The notes: generated by a model not told the origin, from the letters alone. DNA of 64,000 nt from Phytohabitans suffuscus (GCF_011764565.1 NZ_AP022871.1:4960320-5024319), one strand, 5' to 3'; positions 18,054 through 26,362 are shown, counted from the first letter of the stretch. Numbers and translations are program-made.

Positions 18054-19118
18054 CTAGGTCGCCCCACCCCGGGTGTCGCCCTCGCCGTCGGGGGCCGGCG
18101 GGCGGGGGAACATGCGGGTGGCGGCGATCCGCGCGGTGATACCGGTGGTGTCCAGCGCTTCGGTGAGCCGGCGGCGCAGCTCGCGGCCGACCTCGAACTG
18201 CCCGTCCGCGGTGGTCTTCGCGACGGTACGGATCACCGCGCCGTCCACAGTGATCTGTTCGACGCCCAGCACGTCCGGCGGCTCCACGAAGTGGCCGGCC
18301 AGGTCGGGGTCCTCGAAGACCTCCGCGGCGGCGGCCCGCATCGTCGAGGTGGCCTCCTCGACGCCGGCGAAGCCGATCGGCATGTCCACGATGACCATCG
18401 CCCAGCCCTGGCTCTTGTTGCCGACCCGGATGATCTCGCCGTTGCGGATGTACCAGAGCACGCCCCGCCCGTCCCGCACGGTGGTGATCCGCAGCCCCAC
18501 CGCCTCCACCACGCCGGTCGCCTCACCGAGGTCGACCGTGTCGCCGACCCCGTACTGGTCCTCCAGCAGCATGAATACGCCGGAGAGCACGTCCTTGACC
18601 AGCGACTGCGCGCCGAAGCCGAGCGCGACGCCGGCGATGCCCGCACTGGCGAGCAGCGGCGCCAGGTTGAAGTTGAGCTCGGAGAGGATCAGCAGTACGG
18701 CGATCCCGAAGACCACCGCGGTGACCGCGTTGCGCAGCACCGACCCGATCGCCTCGGCCCGCTGCCGGCGCCGCTCCGGCACGACCGCGGCCGGATCGGT
18801 GGCGCCGGGCGCGTTCGGGATCCGCTCGCGCAGCGGCCGGAGGATGGTCGGCACCGAGGTGTGCGTCGAGGTGCGCACCAACCGCTTGATCATGCGGTGG
18901 GTGGCCCAGCGGATCAGCAGCGCGATGAGCAGGATCAGGATGATGCGCAGCGGCTTCACCAGGAGCCAGAAGCTGCTCTCGGACAGCCAGGCGTTGCCGG
19001 TCAGGTCGAACATCTGCTTGCAGAGGGCGTCCTCGCGGCAGTCGACCCCGATGGTGGCGGTCGGGTCGGGGGTCGGTTCGGCTAGAAGGGCGGCAGCCGC
19101 GAGCGCCTTAGCAGTCAC
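18054..19118 (-). CDS. Small-conductance mechanosensitive channel (MscS family)
   Basis: A 354-residue membrane protein. Helices lie near residues 50-68 (LRIILILLIALLIRW) and 125-145 (VTAVVFGIAVLLIL). The pore-lining helix has the family pattern LLASAGIAGVALGFGAQSLVKDVLSGVFMLLEDQY, with repeated Gly/Ala, followed by the beta-domain start VGDTVDLGEATGVVEAVGLR and a soluble C-terminal domain. It would open under membrane tension to release solutes. GTG at 19118 is preferred because AAGG stands five bases upstream; residues further upstream are basic and lack a ribosome site. The C-terminal tail is Pro/Gly rich. Confidence 0.92.
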   Translation of the reverse strand: MTAKALAAAALLAEPTPDPTATIGVDCREDALCKQMFDLTGNAWLSESSFWLLVKPLRIILILLIALLIRWATHRMIKRLVRTSTHTSVPTILRPLRERIPNAPGATDPAAVVPERRRQRAEAIGSVLRNAVTAVVFGIAVLLILSELNFNLAPLLASAGIAGVALGFGAQSLVKDVLSGVFMLLEDQYGVGDTVDLGEATGVVEAVGLRITTVRDGRGVLWYIRNGEIIRVGNKSQGWAMVIVDMPIGFAGVEEATSTMRAAAAEVFEDPDLAGHFVEPPDVLGVEQITVDGAVIRTVAKTTADGQFEVGRELRRRLTEALDTTGITARIAATRMFPRPPAPDGEGDTRGGAT

Positions 19119-19386
19119 GTGTGCCTTAGTACCGCACCGGCCGAGCGCGAGCGCGGCGGGGTGGGGCCGGCCGCGGACCATCTCACCGGATAAACCGGTC
19201 ATCTTGCCCCGGGATACCTAAGCTTCACGAGGTAGGCCCCGAATAGTACGTGCATTTGGGCTACCCATCGGGGACTATTGGCGCACGGACGCCGGTGATC
19301 TGCCGGCGTTGGCCGCGGTCACCGACGGCCCGCGGCGGGCTGGTCTGACAGGGAGCTGGTCTGCGGGACCTGGAGAGGTGAGCGCG

Positions 19387-19914
19387 ATGCCTGACATACG
19401 ACCCACGGTGGGCTCAGGAGCATTGGTCCTCAATGCCACTTACGAGCCGTTGTGTGTCGTGTCAGTGCGAAGAGCCGCGATCCTTGTCCTGTCCGCCAAG
19501 GCGGTCTGCGTCGCCGACGGCGAGGGCATCCTGCACAGCGCCCGCCACGACCTGCCCGTCCCCTCCGTGGTGCGGCTGACCCGCTACGTGCGCGTGCCGT
19601 ACCGCAGCCACGTCGGGCTCTCCCGGCGGGCCATCTTCGCCCGCGACGGCTGGCGTTGCGCCTACTGCCGGGGCCCGGCCGAGACCATCGACCACGTCTT
19701 CCCGCGCAGCCGCGGCGGGCGGCACGCCTGGGAGAACGTCGTGGCCGCCTGCGCCAGGTGCAACCACGCCAAAGGCGACAAGACCCCGGCGGAGCTGGGC
19801 TGGCGCCTGCACGCCCTGCCCGCGGCGCCGAAAGGGATGGCCTGGCGGGTGCTCGGGCACCGCGCCCCGGACCCACGCTGGGCCGACTGGCTCGACCTCC
19901 CCGAAGCGGCGTAG
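19387..19914 (+). CDS. HNH endonuclease
   Basis: A 175-residue protein with an HNH nuclease domain. Residues 80-150 hold the zinc-knuckle pair CAYC and CARC around the catalytic core IDHVFPRSRGGRHAWENVV. The N-terminal half (ALVLNATYEPLCVVSVRRA) is the conserved lead-in of a housekeeping HNH family widespread in actinomycetes. Function is not settled; it has no toxin or phage context here. ATG at 19387 follows GGAGAGG by seven bases. An intrinsic terminator folds over the stop codon. Confidence 0.92.
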   Translation: MPDIRPTVGSGALVLNATYEPLCVVSVRRAAILVLSAKAVCVADGEGILHSARHDLPVPSVVRLTRYVRVPYRSHVGLSRRAIFARDGWRCAYCRGPAETIDHVFPRSRGGRHAWENVVAACARCNHAKGDKTPAELGWRLHALPAAPKGMAWRVLGHRAPDPRWADWLDLPEAA

Positions 19915-19930
19915 ACGCCGCTTTTGTTGT
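19904..19930 (+). terminator. Intrinsic terminator at the end of the HNH gene
   Basis: AAGCGGCG (19904-19911) pairs perfectly with CGCCGCTT (19916-19923) around the loop TAGA, and the T-rich run TTGTTGT follows. The loop contains the TAG stop codon of the HNH gene itself. It lies in the 24-bp gap to the convergent sortase gene and could also act in reverse. Confidence 0.88.
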
Positions 19931-19938
19931 CTCCGGGG

Positions 19939-20544
19939 TCAGGCTTCGCGTGCCCTCACCAGGGACGCGAAGACCACCACGTTGTCCTCGTAGCCGGTCT
20001 CGCCACCCACCCATCGTCCGCCACAGGTGATCAGGCGGAGGCCGGGGCGGCTGAAGTCGGCGTAGAGGCGGCGGATCGGCAGCTCCGTCTTGCCGAAGCG
20101 CTCCACCGTGTTCACCTCGAAGATCGCCACCGAGCGGTCCCGCCGGGTGATCTCGATGGTCGCACCCGGCCGGAGCCGGCGCAGGTCGTGAAAGACCGCC
20201 GGCCCGGTGCGGGTGTCCACGTGCCCCACGATGATCGCCGGGCCGAACTGGCCCGGCGTGGGGCTCCGGTCGTACCAGCCGGCCTCGTGCCGCCGGGTCG
20301 CCGCCGGCACCGCGATCGTGCCGTCGCCGGCCAGCCCCACGCCGTGTACGGGCGCGCGTAGCTGGATCGACGGGATCGCGATACGGGTCGGGCGGCTCGG
20401 CTCCAGCACCGGAAACGCCCGTGGTGGCGGCTTGCCCTCCGGCCCCCACCACGAGGGCGGTTCGATGTGGCCCAGCCCCAGCCCGATCGCGAACACCCCG
20501 ACCAGTACGAGCGCCCCGGCGGCGAGCCGGGTGCCCGTGGGCAC
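19939..20544 (-). CDS. Class F-type sortase
   Basis: A 201-residue membrane-anchored transpeptidase. One N-terminal helix lies at residues 8-25. The sortase barrel carries catalytic His108 (IVGHVDT) and Cys174 (LITCGG), with the strand NVVVFASL near the end. HVDT together with TCGG is typical of the actinobacterial class F/D-like sortases. The gene directly upstream on the same strand, six bases away, encodes a secreted protein with an LxxTG-like tail, probably its substrate. The catalytic Arg is not obvious to me. Confidence 0.9.
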   Translation of the reverse strand: MPTGTRLAAGALVLVGVFAIGLGLGHIEPPSWWGPEGKPPPRAFPVLEPSRPTRIAIPSIQLRAPVHGVGLAGDGTIAVPAATRRHEAGWYDRSPTPGQFGPAIIVGHVDTRTGPAVFHDLRRLRPGATIEITRRDRSVAIFEVNTVERFGKTELPIRRLYADFSRPGLRLITCGGRWVGGETGYEDNVVVFASLVRAREA

Positions 20545-20550
20545 GGGCGG

Positions 20551-21021
20551 CTACGCGCGCCGGCGCCGCAGCGCGAGCAGCCCGACCCCGACCACCACGG
20601 CGGCCAGCCCGCCGCCGGTGAGCATCAGGGGGGTGCTCGGGCCACCGGCGGTACCGCCGCCGCCCGTGGCCGGACCCTTGGTGGGGTGGTCCATGCCGAG
20701 GACGTACATGGTGGTGGTGGCCGAGCTTCCGTTCGCGCAGGAGAGCTTGACCTCGTAGTCGCCGGGGCGGGTGCCGGTCGCGATGGTGACCGCGGCCACG
20801 ACGAACCCGTGCTCGGGCGCCATCTTCACCTCGCCGAACGCCTTCGACCGGGCGACCGCGTCGTTCAGGTTCTCCTGGCAGCTGCCGCGGACGCCGACCC
20901 GGTACCCGGCCTGGATGCTGCTCGGGTTGACCTCGACCCAGGCCCCATCGGCGTACGCGGGTGCGGGCAGGGCCAGGCAAGCCAAGGCCACCAGGCCCAG
21001 GGCCGCGGCGGAGCGACCCAT
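20551..21021 (-). CDS. Secreted wall-anchored protein, probable substrate of the adjacent sortase
   Basis: 156 residues. The signal peptide (GRSAAALGLVALACLALPAPAYA) precedes an Ig-like/beta-sandwich segment with two cysteines (GSCQEN and KLSCANG). A Gly/Pro linker follows, then LMLTG (132-136), a hydrophobic helix (138-151) and the tail RRRR. This has the layout of a sortase sorting signal, but with LMLTG where LPXTG or LAXTG is usual. I prefer ATG at 21021 because GAGGG lies eight bases upstream; ATG at 21036 has a pyrimidine-rich upstream. Six bases separate it from the sortase gene, so they form an operon. Confidence 0.82.
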   Translation of the reverse strand: MGRSAAALGLVALACLALPAPAYADGAWVEVNPSSIQAGYRVGVRGSCQENLNDAVARSKAFGEVKMAPEHGFVVAAVTIATGTRPGDYEVKLSCANGSSATTTMYVLGMDHPTKGPATGGGGTAGGPSTPLMLTGGGLAAVVVGVGLLALRRRRA

Positions 21022-21180
21022 CGTGAAAGCCCTCATGGGAGGGATCTTCGCACCGGTCTCCCTCAAAAGATCGGAAAACCGGGCAAAAGGTGTCGTGCGG
21101 CGCCCCCTTCTCCGCGGTCGCCCCGATCCCCGCCTCGGCTGTCCGAGAGAAAGTCCGTCACGCGATACAAACTGAGGGGC

Positions 21181-22620
21181 ATGGCTGATCCACACGATCT
21201 GACCGCACTTGAGCAGGCCGATGCGATCCGCCGGGGTGAGCTGTCCAGCGCCGAGCTGGTCGACCACTACCTGGCCCGGATCGAGGCGCACGGCGAGACG
21301 GTCGGTGCCTTCGTCACGGTGACCGCCGACCAGGCACGGGCCCGGGCCAAGGCGGCCGACGAGGCGCCCGCCGAGGGGCGGCCGGCGCTGCACGGGGTGC
21401 CCACGGCGATCAAGGACCTGACCATGACGGCGGGCGTGCGCACGACGTTCGGGTCGGCCGCGTTCGCCGACTTCGTGCCGCCGCTCGACGCGGACGTGGT
21501 GGCCCTGCTCGACGCGGCCGGCACGGTCAGCCTCGGCAAGACCACCACCTCCGAGCTGGGCGTCTCGCTCTACTCCGAGGGCGAGGTCGCGCCGCCGGCC
21601 CGCAACCCCTGGGGCCTGTCGTACACGGCCGGCGGCTCCAGCGGCGGCGCGGCCGCGGCGGTGGCGGCGGGGCTGGTGCCGTTCGCGCAGGGCTCCGACG
21701 GCGGCGGCTCGGTGCGCATCCCGGCGGCGCTGTGCGGGCTGGTCGGCTTCAAGCCCAGCCGGGGCGTGGTCGCCGGCGGGCCGCTCGGCTTCGGCGCCTT
21801 CGGTCTGCCCACGCACGGCCCGGTGGCCCGCACGGTGACCGACGCGGCGGCGATGCTCGACGCGATGGCCACTCCGGTGCCGGGCGAGCCCTACCTCGCG
21901 CCGCCGCCGCCCGACGAGGGCTACCTGGCCGCGTCCCGGCGGGCCGGGGCACGGCTGCGGATCGGCCGCTTCACCACCCCGATGCTCGCCGGCGACCAGC
22001 CGGTCGACCCCGTCTGCGCGGGCGCCGTCGACATGGCGGCCGCCGCGCTGGCCGGCGCCGGCCACGAGGTGGTCGACGTCCCACCGCCGCTCGGCCCCGA
22101 GGTCTGGCCGCTCTTCGAGGTCATCTGGTACGTGCTGGCGCTCGCCCCCGTACCGCCGGAACGCGAGGCGGACCTGCTGCCGCTGACCCGGCTGATGCGC
22201 GAGCGCGGTGCGGCGGTCACCGTGCCCCAGCTGCTGGGCGCGCTCGCCGAGCTGCAGGCGCGGGTGCGCCGGGGCATGCACGCCACCGCCGGGTACGACC
22301 TGCTGCTCTGCCCAACGCTCGCGGCGCCGCGGGCCCGGGTCGGTGCGTTCACCGAGGCCGGCGACCCGGCGCTCGACTTCGACATGCAGCGGCGGTTCTC
22401 GCCGTACTGCGCGGTGTTCAACGTCACGGGCCAGCCCTCGGTCTCGCTTCCGGTCACCCTGGTCGACGGGATGCCCGTGGGAGTGCTGCTGACCGGACGG
22501 CCCGGCGCGGACGGCCTCCTGCTCGCGGCCGCCGCCGAGCTGGAATCCTCTCTCGGATGGGGAGATCGGCACCCCGAGATCTGGCGGGCGACGCCCTCCG
22601 CTACCGTGAACGGCGTCTGA
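21181..22620 (+). CDS. Amidase (amidase-signature family)
   Basis: A 479-residue amidase-signature hydrolase with the full Ser-cisSer-Lys triad: Lys78 (TAIKDL), Ser153 in the glycine-rich TAGGSSGGAAAA, and nucleophile Ser177 in GSDGGGSVRIP. It is not obviously GatA, since no gatB or gatC is nearby and the C-terminal region differs; more likely it acts on a small amide. ATG at 21181 has GAGGGG just upstream. It is divergent from the sortase-substrate gene, and two small envelope-related genes follow on the same strand. Confidence 0.9.
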   Translation: MADPHDLTALEQADAIRRGELSSAELVDHYLARIEAHGETVGAFVTVTADQARARAKAADEAPAEGRPALHGVPTAIKDLTMTAGVRTTFGSAAFADFVPPLDADVVALLDAAGTVSLGKTTTSELGVSLYSEGEVAPPARNPWGLSYTAGGSSGGAAAAVAAGLVPFAQGSDGGGSVRIPAALCGLVGFKPSRGVVAGGPLGFGAFGLPTHGPVARTVTDAAAMLDAMATPVPGEPYLAPPPPDEGYLAASRRAGARLRIGRFTTPMLAGDQPVDPVCAGAVDMAAAALAGAGHEVVDVPPPLGPEVWPLFEVIWYVLALAPVPPEREADLLPLTRLMRERGAAVTVPQLLGALAELQARVRRGMHATAGYDLLLCPTLAAPRARVGAFTEAGDPALDFDMQRRFSPYCAVFNVTGQPSVSLPVTLVDGMPVGVLLTGRPGADGLLLAAAAELESSLGWGDRHPEIWRATPSATVNGV

Positions 22621-22636
22621 GTCAGGAGTGTTGTCT

Positions 22637-22966
22637 GTGTCTGTAACCGAGACGGTGCTCGTCTTCGCCGGCATACCGCTGGCGATCGTGCTCGTGATCT
22701 CCGGGCTGGCCGCGATCGGTGGCGGCCACGCAGCCAAGCGCTACCGGCCGGGTCGCCCGTTCGAGTTCGCGCCGGTGTGGTTCCTCGCCGCCCCGGAGCA
22801 GCTGGCCGGTGCCCAGGCTTCTGGCTCCGAGGCTTCGCACGGGGAGCTGCCCGCCGGCACGTCGCACGCGGCGCTGCCCGCCGGCTCCACCGTGGAAAAG
22901 GGCGGCGAGCTCGTAGCGGCGCCGACGCGGGTCGGACCGACGGGAGGCGCAAGTGACCGCTGGTGA
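22637..22966 (+). CDS. Small membrane protein, function unknown
   Basis: A 109-residue protein with one N-terminal membrane helix (VLVFAGIPLAIVLVISGLAAI) followed by a basic patch (AAKRYRPGRPF) and a Gly/Ala/Ser-rich cytoplasmic tail. I do not recognise a named domain. GTG at 22637 lies eight bases after AGGAG, and GTG/TTG codons nearer the Shine-Dalgarno are too close. The 3' end overlaps the DUF5130 gene by 14 bp, so they are probably coupled; the amidase gene ends 16 bp upstream. Confidence 0.7.
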   Translation: MSVTETVLVFAGIPLAIVLVISGLAAIGGGHAAKRYRPGRPFEFAPVWFLAAPEQLAGAQASGSEASHGELPAGTSHAALPAGSTVEKGGELVAAPTRVGPTGGASDRW

Positions 22967-23369
22967 GCACCCCGCCGAGGGCACGGCTGTCCGCAGCGGC
23001 GTGCTCGACGGCCCGTTCAACACGCGGCAGCTGCTGCGCCTGGACGAGGCGCTGCGGGTGGCCGACCGCACCACCGGCCTGACGTTCAGCGTCTACATCG
23101 GAGACCTGGACGAGCCGGTGCGCGGCCACGCGGAAAAGCTGCACGCCCAGCTCGCCGATCCCGACCGCTCCGTGCTCGTCGCCGTGTCGCCCAACCAGCG
23201 CGTGCTGGAGATCATCACCGGCGCGGTGGCCCGCAAGCGCATCCTCGACCGCGACGCCAAGCTGGCCGCGCTGTCGATGGTGGCCTCGTTCGGCGGCGGC
23301 GACCTGGCCGGCGGCGTCATCAGCGGCCTCGACCAGCTCGCCACCCACGCCGGCCGCGGCGGCGACTAG
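22953..23369 (+). CDS. DUF5130 (TPM-like) protein
   Basis: A 138-residue soluble protein. Its core, FNTRQLLRLDEALRVADRTT, then LTFSVYIGDLDEP, VLVAVSPNQRVLEIITG and the glycine-rich SMVASFGGGDLAGGVISGL, matches the actinobacterial DUF5130 family, a relative of the TPM domain. Function unknown; partners are often small membrane proteins such as the one overlapping upstream. GTG at 22953 follows GGGAGG by five bases. Downstream is a long convergent gap that begins with copy 2 of the 58-bp repeat. Confidence 0.78.
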   Translation: MTAGEHPAEGTAVRSGVLDGPFNTRQLLRLDEALRVADRTTGLTFSVYIGDLDEPVRGHAEKLHAQLADPDRSVLVAVSPNQRVLEIITGAVARKRILDRDAKLAALSMVASFGGGDLAGGVISGLDQLATHAGRGGD

Positions 23370-23432
23370 AGCCTTCCAGGGGCGGGGTGGCTTGGCTACT
23401 TCCACAAAGCTGGAAACCCATCAAGGAGCTTT

Positions 23433-23490
23433 GAGCTACCGCGACGTCCGCGGTGGTCCAGACCGTTGCTCCCGCGGCCTCACCCTCCGC
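23433..23490 (+). repeat. 58-bp convergent-gap repeat, copy 2
   Basis: This copy starts 63 bp after the DUF5130 stop and reads GAGCTACCGCGACG to CCTCACCCTCCGC. Two hairpins can form: ACCGCG/CGCGGT around ACGTC, and CCGCGG/CCGCGG (extending two bases past the unit) around CCTCACCCT. The near-palindrome GGTCCAGACC lies between them. It is closest to the consensus and I use it as the reference. Confidence 0.9.
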
Positions 23491-23637
23491 GGTCCACAAC
23501 CCACAGCCACCCCACCCCCACCCGCGGCGCCGCCGCAGCACGCGTTTCCCGCAAGCCAGCCCTCCACCCCGAGACGGGTAGCCCGCGCAAGGGCTCCGAA
23601 GCTGGGCGCACCGACGCGCCCAGCCTCAGACGGCCAA

Positions 23638-23658
23638 AGATCGTGGTATGAAACTGCC
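23638..23658 (+). repeat. Half of the GATCGTGGTA hairpin family
   Basis: This 21-bp segment (AGATCGTGGTATGAAACTGCC) has its exact complement not here but at 38283-38303, in another convergent gap. It is an unpaired arm of the hairpin family described at 38717-38766. Confidence 0.7.
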
Positions 23659-23783
23659 TTCGTAGGACCCTGCTGGCCAATTGAGGCGGGCCGATGACCT
23701 GCGGAAATGTCGGATTAAAGAGCTCTCGTGGTCGAGGTGATTTGGTGTCGCGCTGGCACTGGTGATCGTTACCCAAACCATGC

Positions 23784-24234
23784 CCTGTCGGCATATCACG
23801 CTGAGTCCGGGCGAACGATCACCGCGCCGACCGCCCCCTTTCCCCGTGATCGACGCTTCGGGGATCAACCCAAGATGCGGATCGTGGTACACAGCTGTCC
23901 CTCCAGCGCTCTTCAGCGGCAGCCAGGTACCACGATCTGCCCAGAGGCAGCCAACAGCATGGACACCCCTCGCTGGCGCGAGCTGCGCTGGGACAGTGAC
24001 AGCAAGCCACGGCGGCGACCCAGCGGCCAGACACGCGCGGTCAGCAAGAGGGGCGGATCCGTACCACGATCCACCGAAACCCGATCCCCACTGCCGGAAC
24101 CACCCGCTCAAGCCGGATCGGACGGGCGGCGCGTCCCCGCATCTGCGTCCGCCAGGGGTCTGGCGGCGGTGTAACCGCGGAGGGCGAGGCCGCGGGAGCA
24201 ACGGTCCGGACCACGACGGACATCGCGGTAGCTC
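23784..24234 (-). repeat. Composite intergenic repeat module, copy 1 (about 450 bp)
   Basis: Read on the minus strand it begins with the 58-bp repeat (24234-24177). It continues through a block with CGCCGCCGTGGCTTGCT and CACTGTCCC, then a hairpin (GATCGTGGTAC 23880-23890 with GTACCACGATC 23927-23937). It ends in a block containing GATCCCCGAAGCGTCGATCA and CAGCGTGATATGCC. The same blocks occur in the same order at 37397-37850. No convincing reading frame runs through it. Together with copy 2 and the single arms at 23638 and 24061 it fills the 889-bp gap 23370-24258. Confidence 0.75.
24177..24234 (-). repeat. 58-bp convergent-gap repeat, copy 3
   Basis: On the minus strand this copy reads GAGCTACCGCGATG to GCCTCGCCCTCCGC. 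Its GAGCTACC end is 24 bp from the stop of the DUF6174 gene, so orientation relative to the adjacent gene is the same as for copy 2 at the other end of this gap. One stem position has changed to a G-T pair, which preserves pairing in RNA. Confidence 0.88.
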
Positions 24235-24258
24235 ATGTTTTCGATCTTGGATTGATCG

Positions 24259-24681
24259 TCATCCAGCGCGATACTCGGTGATCGCGTAGCAGGCCTCGTC
24301 GTCGAGCGCTCTTTCGATCGGGTCGATCGTGAATTTCGTGGGGTGGCCGTCGGTCGGGTCGGTGGTCAGCTCGGCTTGGTCCGCGCCGTTTCGGCGGGCC
24401 TCGGCCAGCTCGTCGAGGAACTGCCCCAGGGTCGGCGGCCGCAGCTCGGTGCTCTCCAATGACCGCTTGTCGGCGTCGCTCACGCCCTCGGCCTTCGTGA
24501 CCTGACCGTTCTCCACGGTGATCCGAAACCGGCCGAGCAAGGGCCGCTCGCCGCAGCTCGACCGCAGGACGTAGCTGTAGTGGCTCGGCTCCTCCCACGC
24601 GGGATCCGCCCCGACCGTCCGGGACGTCTCCCCGCACGCGGCCAGGGTCATCGCCGCCACGAGGCCCACGGTGATCCTCAT
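24259..24681 (-). CDS. DUF6174 lipoprotein
   Basis: 140 residues. A short lipoprotein signal peptide ends at the lipobox LAAC with Cys16, so the mature protein should be lipid-anchored outside the membrane. The domain reads HYSYVLRSSCGERPLLGRFR, ITVENGQVTKAEGVSDAD and PPTLGQFLDELAEA, ending in TKFTIDPIERALDDEACYAI, which matches the DUF6174 family. Two cysteines (42 and 131) may pair. ATG at 24681 directly precedes the signal peptide. It lies 44 bp downstream of the aldehyde dehydrogenase gene on the same strand. Function unknown. Confidence 0.82.
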   Translation of the reverse strand: MRITVGLVAAMTLAACGETSRTVGADPAWEEPSHYSYVLRSSCGERPLLGRFRITVENGQVTKAEGVSDADKRSLESTELRPPTLGQFLDELAEARRNGADQAELTTDPTDGHPTKFTIDPIERALDDEACYAITEYRAG

Positions 24682-24725
24682 GGCCCGTTCGACGCGGCCC
24701 GGCGCCGCCCCCGTTCCGCGCGCCG

Positions 24726-26231
24726 CTACCGGGTGCGGCCGTACAGCAGCTTGACGACCTTGACGATGCGGTCGACGTCCTTCGGCGTGCGCTCGAAGGT
24801 CTGCGCCGGCAGGACCGACGGCCCGCGGCGCTGGGTGATCGCCTTGGCCCGGCCGAACTCGCGCAGCCCGTCCTCGCCGTGGATCCGGCCGAAGCCCGAG
24901 TCGCCCACGCCGCCGAACGGCAGCGTGGACATGCCGACGAAGGTGAGCGCCGAGTTGATCGCGCTCATGCCGGAGCGGAGCCGCCGGGCGATGGCCACCG
25001 CCCGGCGCCGGCCGAAGACCGAGCCGCCCAGCCCGTACGGCACGGCGTTGGCCAGCTCGACCGCCTCGTCCGCGTCGCGCACGCGGCGGATCGTGAGCGT
25101 CGGACCGAACGTCTCCTCGCGCACGGCCGCGGAGTCTTCGGGCACGTCGACGAGGATGGTGGGCTTCACGTAGGGCGGCTGCACCGACTCGGGACCACCG
25201 AGCACCGCCCGGCCGCCGCGGGCCAGCGCGTCGTCGATGTGGCGGCGGATGATGTCGAGCTGTGCGGGCATCGTGATCGGGCCGATGTCGGCGCCCTTGC
25301 CCGCGCCCACGGTCAGCTTTTCGGCCCGCTCCACCACCTTGGTGACGAAGGCGTCGTAGACCGGCTCCACCGCGTACACCCGCTCGATGCCGATGCAGGT
25401 CTGGCCCGCGTTGGTGAGGCCGCCCCAGACCGCGGCCTCGGCGGCCCTGTCGAGGTCGGCGTCGCTGTCGACGATCATCGCGTCCTTGCCGCCGGCCTCC
25501 ATCAGCACCGGCGTGAGCGTCTCGGCGCAGGCCGCCATCACCTTGCGGGCGGTGGCCGTCGAGCCGGTGAACGCGACCTTGCCCACCCCGGAGCGGCAGA
25601 GCGCCGCGCCCACGTCGCCGAGCCCGTGCACGATCTCGAAGACCGGGTGCTCGGGCACCACCCGCGCGAACGAGTCGACCAGCCACTGCCCGACCGCCGG
25701 CGTGTACTCGCTGGGCTTGTAGACGACCGCGTTGCCGGCGGCGAGGGCGTACGCGATCGAGCCGAGCGGGGTCACCACCGGGTAGTTCCACGGGCCGATG
25801 ACACCGACCACGCCGAACGGCTGGTACTCCAGGTGGGCGGAGAACTCGGCGAGCACGGGGCGGCTGCGCACCTTGCGCGGGCCGAGCACCCGGCGCGCGT
25901 TGCGCGCGGACCAGTCGACGTGCTCGATGGCCGCGATCGCCTCGACGATGGCCTCGGCGGCCGGCTTGCCGGACTCGCGGTTGACCAGGTCGGCCAGCTC
26001 GGTGATCTGCTGGGCGAGGAGGGCACGCCAGCGCAGCAGCCGCGCCTTGCGCCCGGCGAAGCCCAGGCCGGCCCACCACCGCCCGGCCTCCCGGGCCCGC
26101 TCGACCGCGCCGGCCACGTCGTCGGCGCTGGCCACCGGAAACCGGCCGGCCTCCGCGCCGGTCGCGGGGTTGGTGGAGACGAGCTGGCCGTCTTCGACCC
26201 AGGGCGCCCCTGGCGTGTGCACAGCGGTCAT
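24726..26231 (-). CDS. NAD(P)-dependent aldehyde dehydrogenase
   Basis: A 501-residue member of the ALDH superfamily that oxidises an aldehyde to the acid. Catalytic Glu245 sits in LMEAGGKD and the nucleophile Cys279 in NAGQTCIGIERV. Other family marks are GVVGVIGPWNYPVVTP, KPSEYTP, FTGSTATARKV and EETFGPTL. It is closest to the succinate-semialdehyde / long-chain aldehyde dehydrogenase group; the substrate is not resolvable. An inverted repeat lies just upstream in the divergent gap with the DUF3800 gene. Confidence 0.92.
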   Translation of the reverse strand: MTAVHTPGAPWVEDGQLVSTNPATGAEAGRFPVASADDVAGAVERAREAGRWWAGLGFAGRKARLLRWRALLAQQITELADLVNRESGKPAAEAIVEAIAAIEHVDWSARNARRVLGPRKVRSRPVLAEFSAHLEYQPFGVVGVIGPWNYPVVTPLGSIAYALAAGNAVVYKPSEYTPAVGQWLVDSFARVVPEHPVFEIVHGLGDVGAALCRSGVGKVAFTGSTATARKVMAACAETLTPVLMEAGGKDAMIVDSDADLDRAAEAAVWGGLTNAGQTCIGIERVYAVEPVYDAFVTKVVERAEKLTVGAGKGADIGPITMPAQLDIIRRHIDDALARGGRAVLGGPESVQPPYVKPTILVDVPEDSAAVREETFGPTLTIRRVRDADEAVELANAVPYGLGGSVFGRRRAVAIARRLRSGMSAINSALTFVGMSTLPFGGVGDSGFGRIHGEDGLREFGRAKAITQRRGPSVLPAQTFERTPKDVDRIVKVVKLLYGRTR

Positions 26232-26261
26232 GTGGGGAGTCTAGACCCAAACTTACCCGCT

Positions 26262-26286
26262 GGTAGGAGTGCCGTTGGGTCCTACC
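26262..26286. promoter_or_regulatory. Inverted repeat between the aldehyde dehydrogenase and DUF3800 genes
   Basis: GGTAGGA (26262-26268) and TCCTACC (26280-26286) form a perfect 7-bp inverted repeat with an 11-bp spacer. It lies 31-55 bp upstream of the aldehyde dehydrogenase start in the divergent gap, a suitable place for a dimeric repressor to bind. No regulator gene lies beside it. It could also be chance. Confidence 0.4.
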
Positions 26287-26362
26287 CGCATTTGGAAAAG
26301 CACAAACGCGATCAAGGAATTGCGGGGCAGTGGCGATGCCATTCGACGCGTAGCTTGACCGG

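Noticed and set aside
23392..23697. Small frames reading through the 58-bp repeat (YRDVRGGPDRCSRGLTL-type)
   Set aside because: The same peptide arises wherever the repeat occurs, on either strand and in different frames. It is translation of a non-coding repeat, not a gene family.
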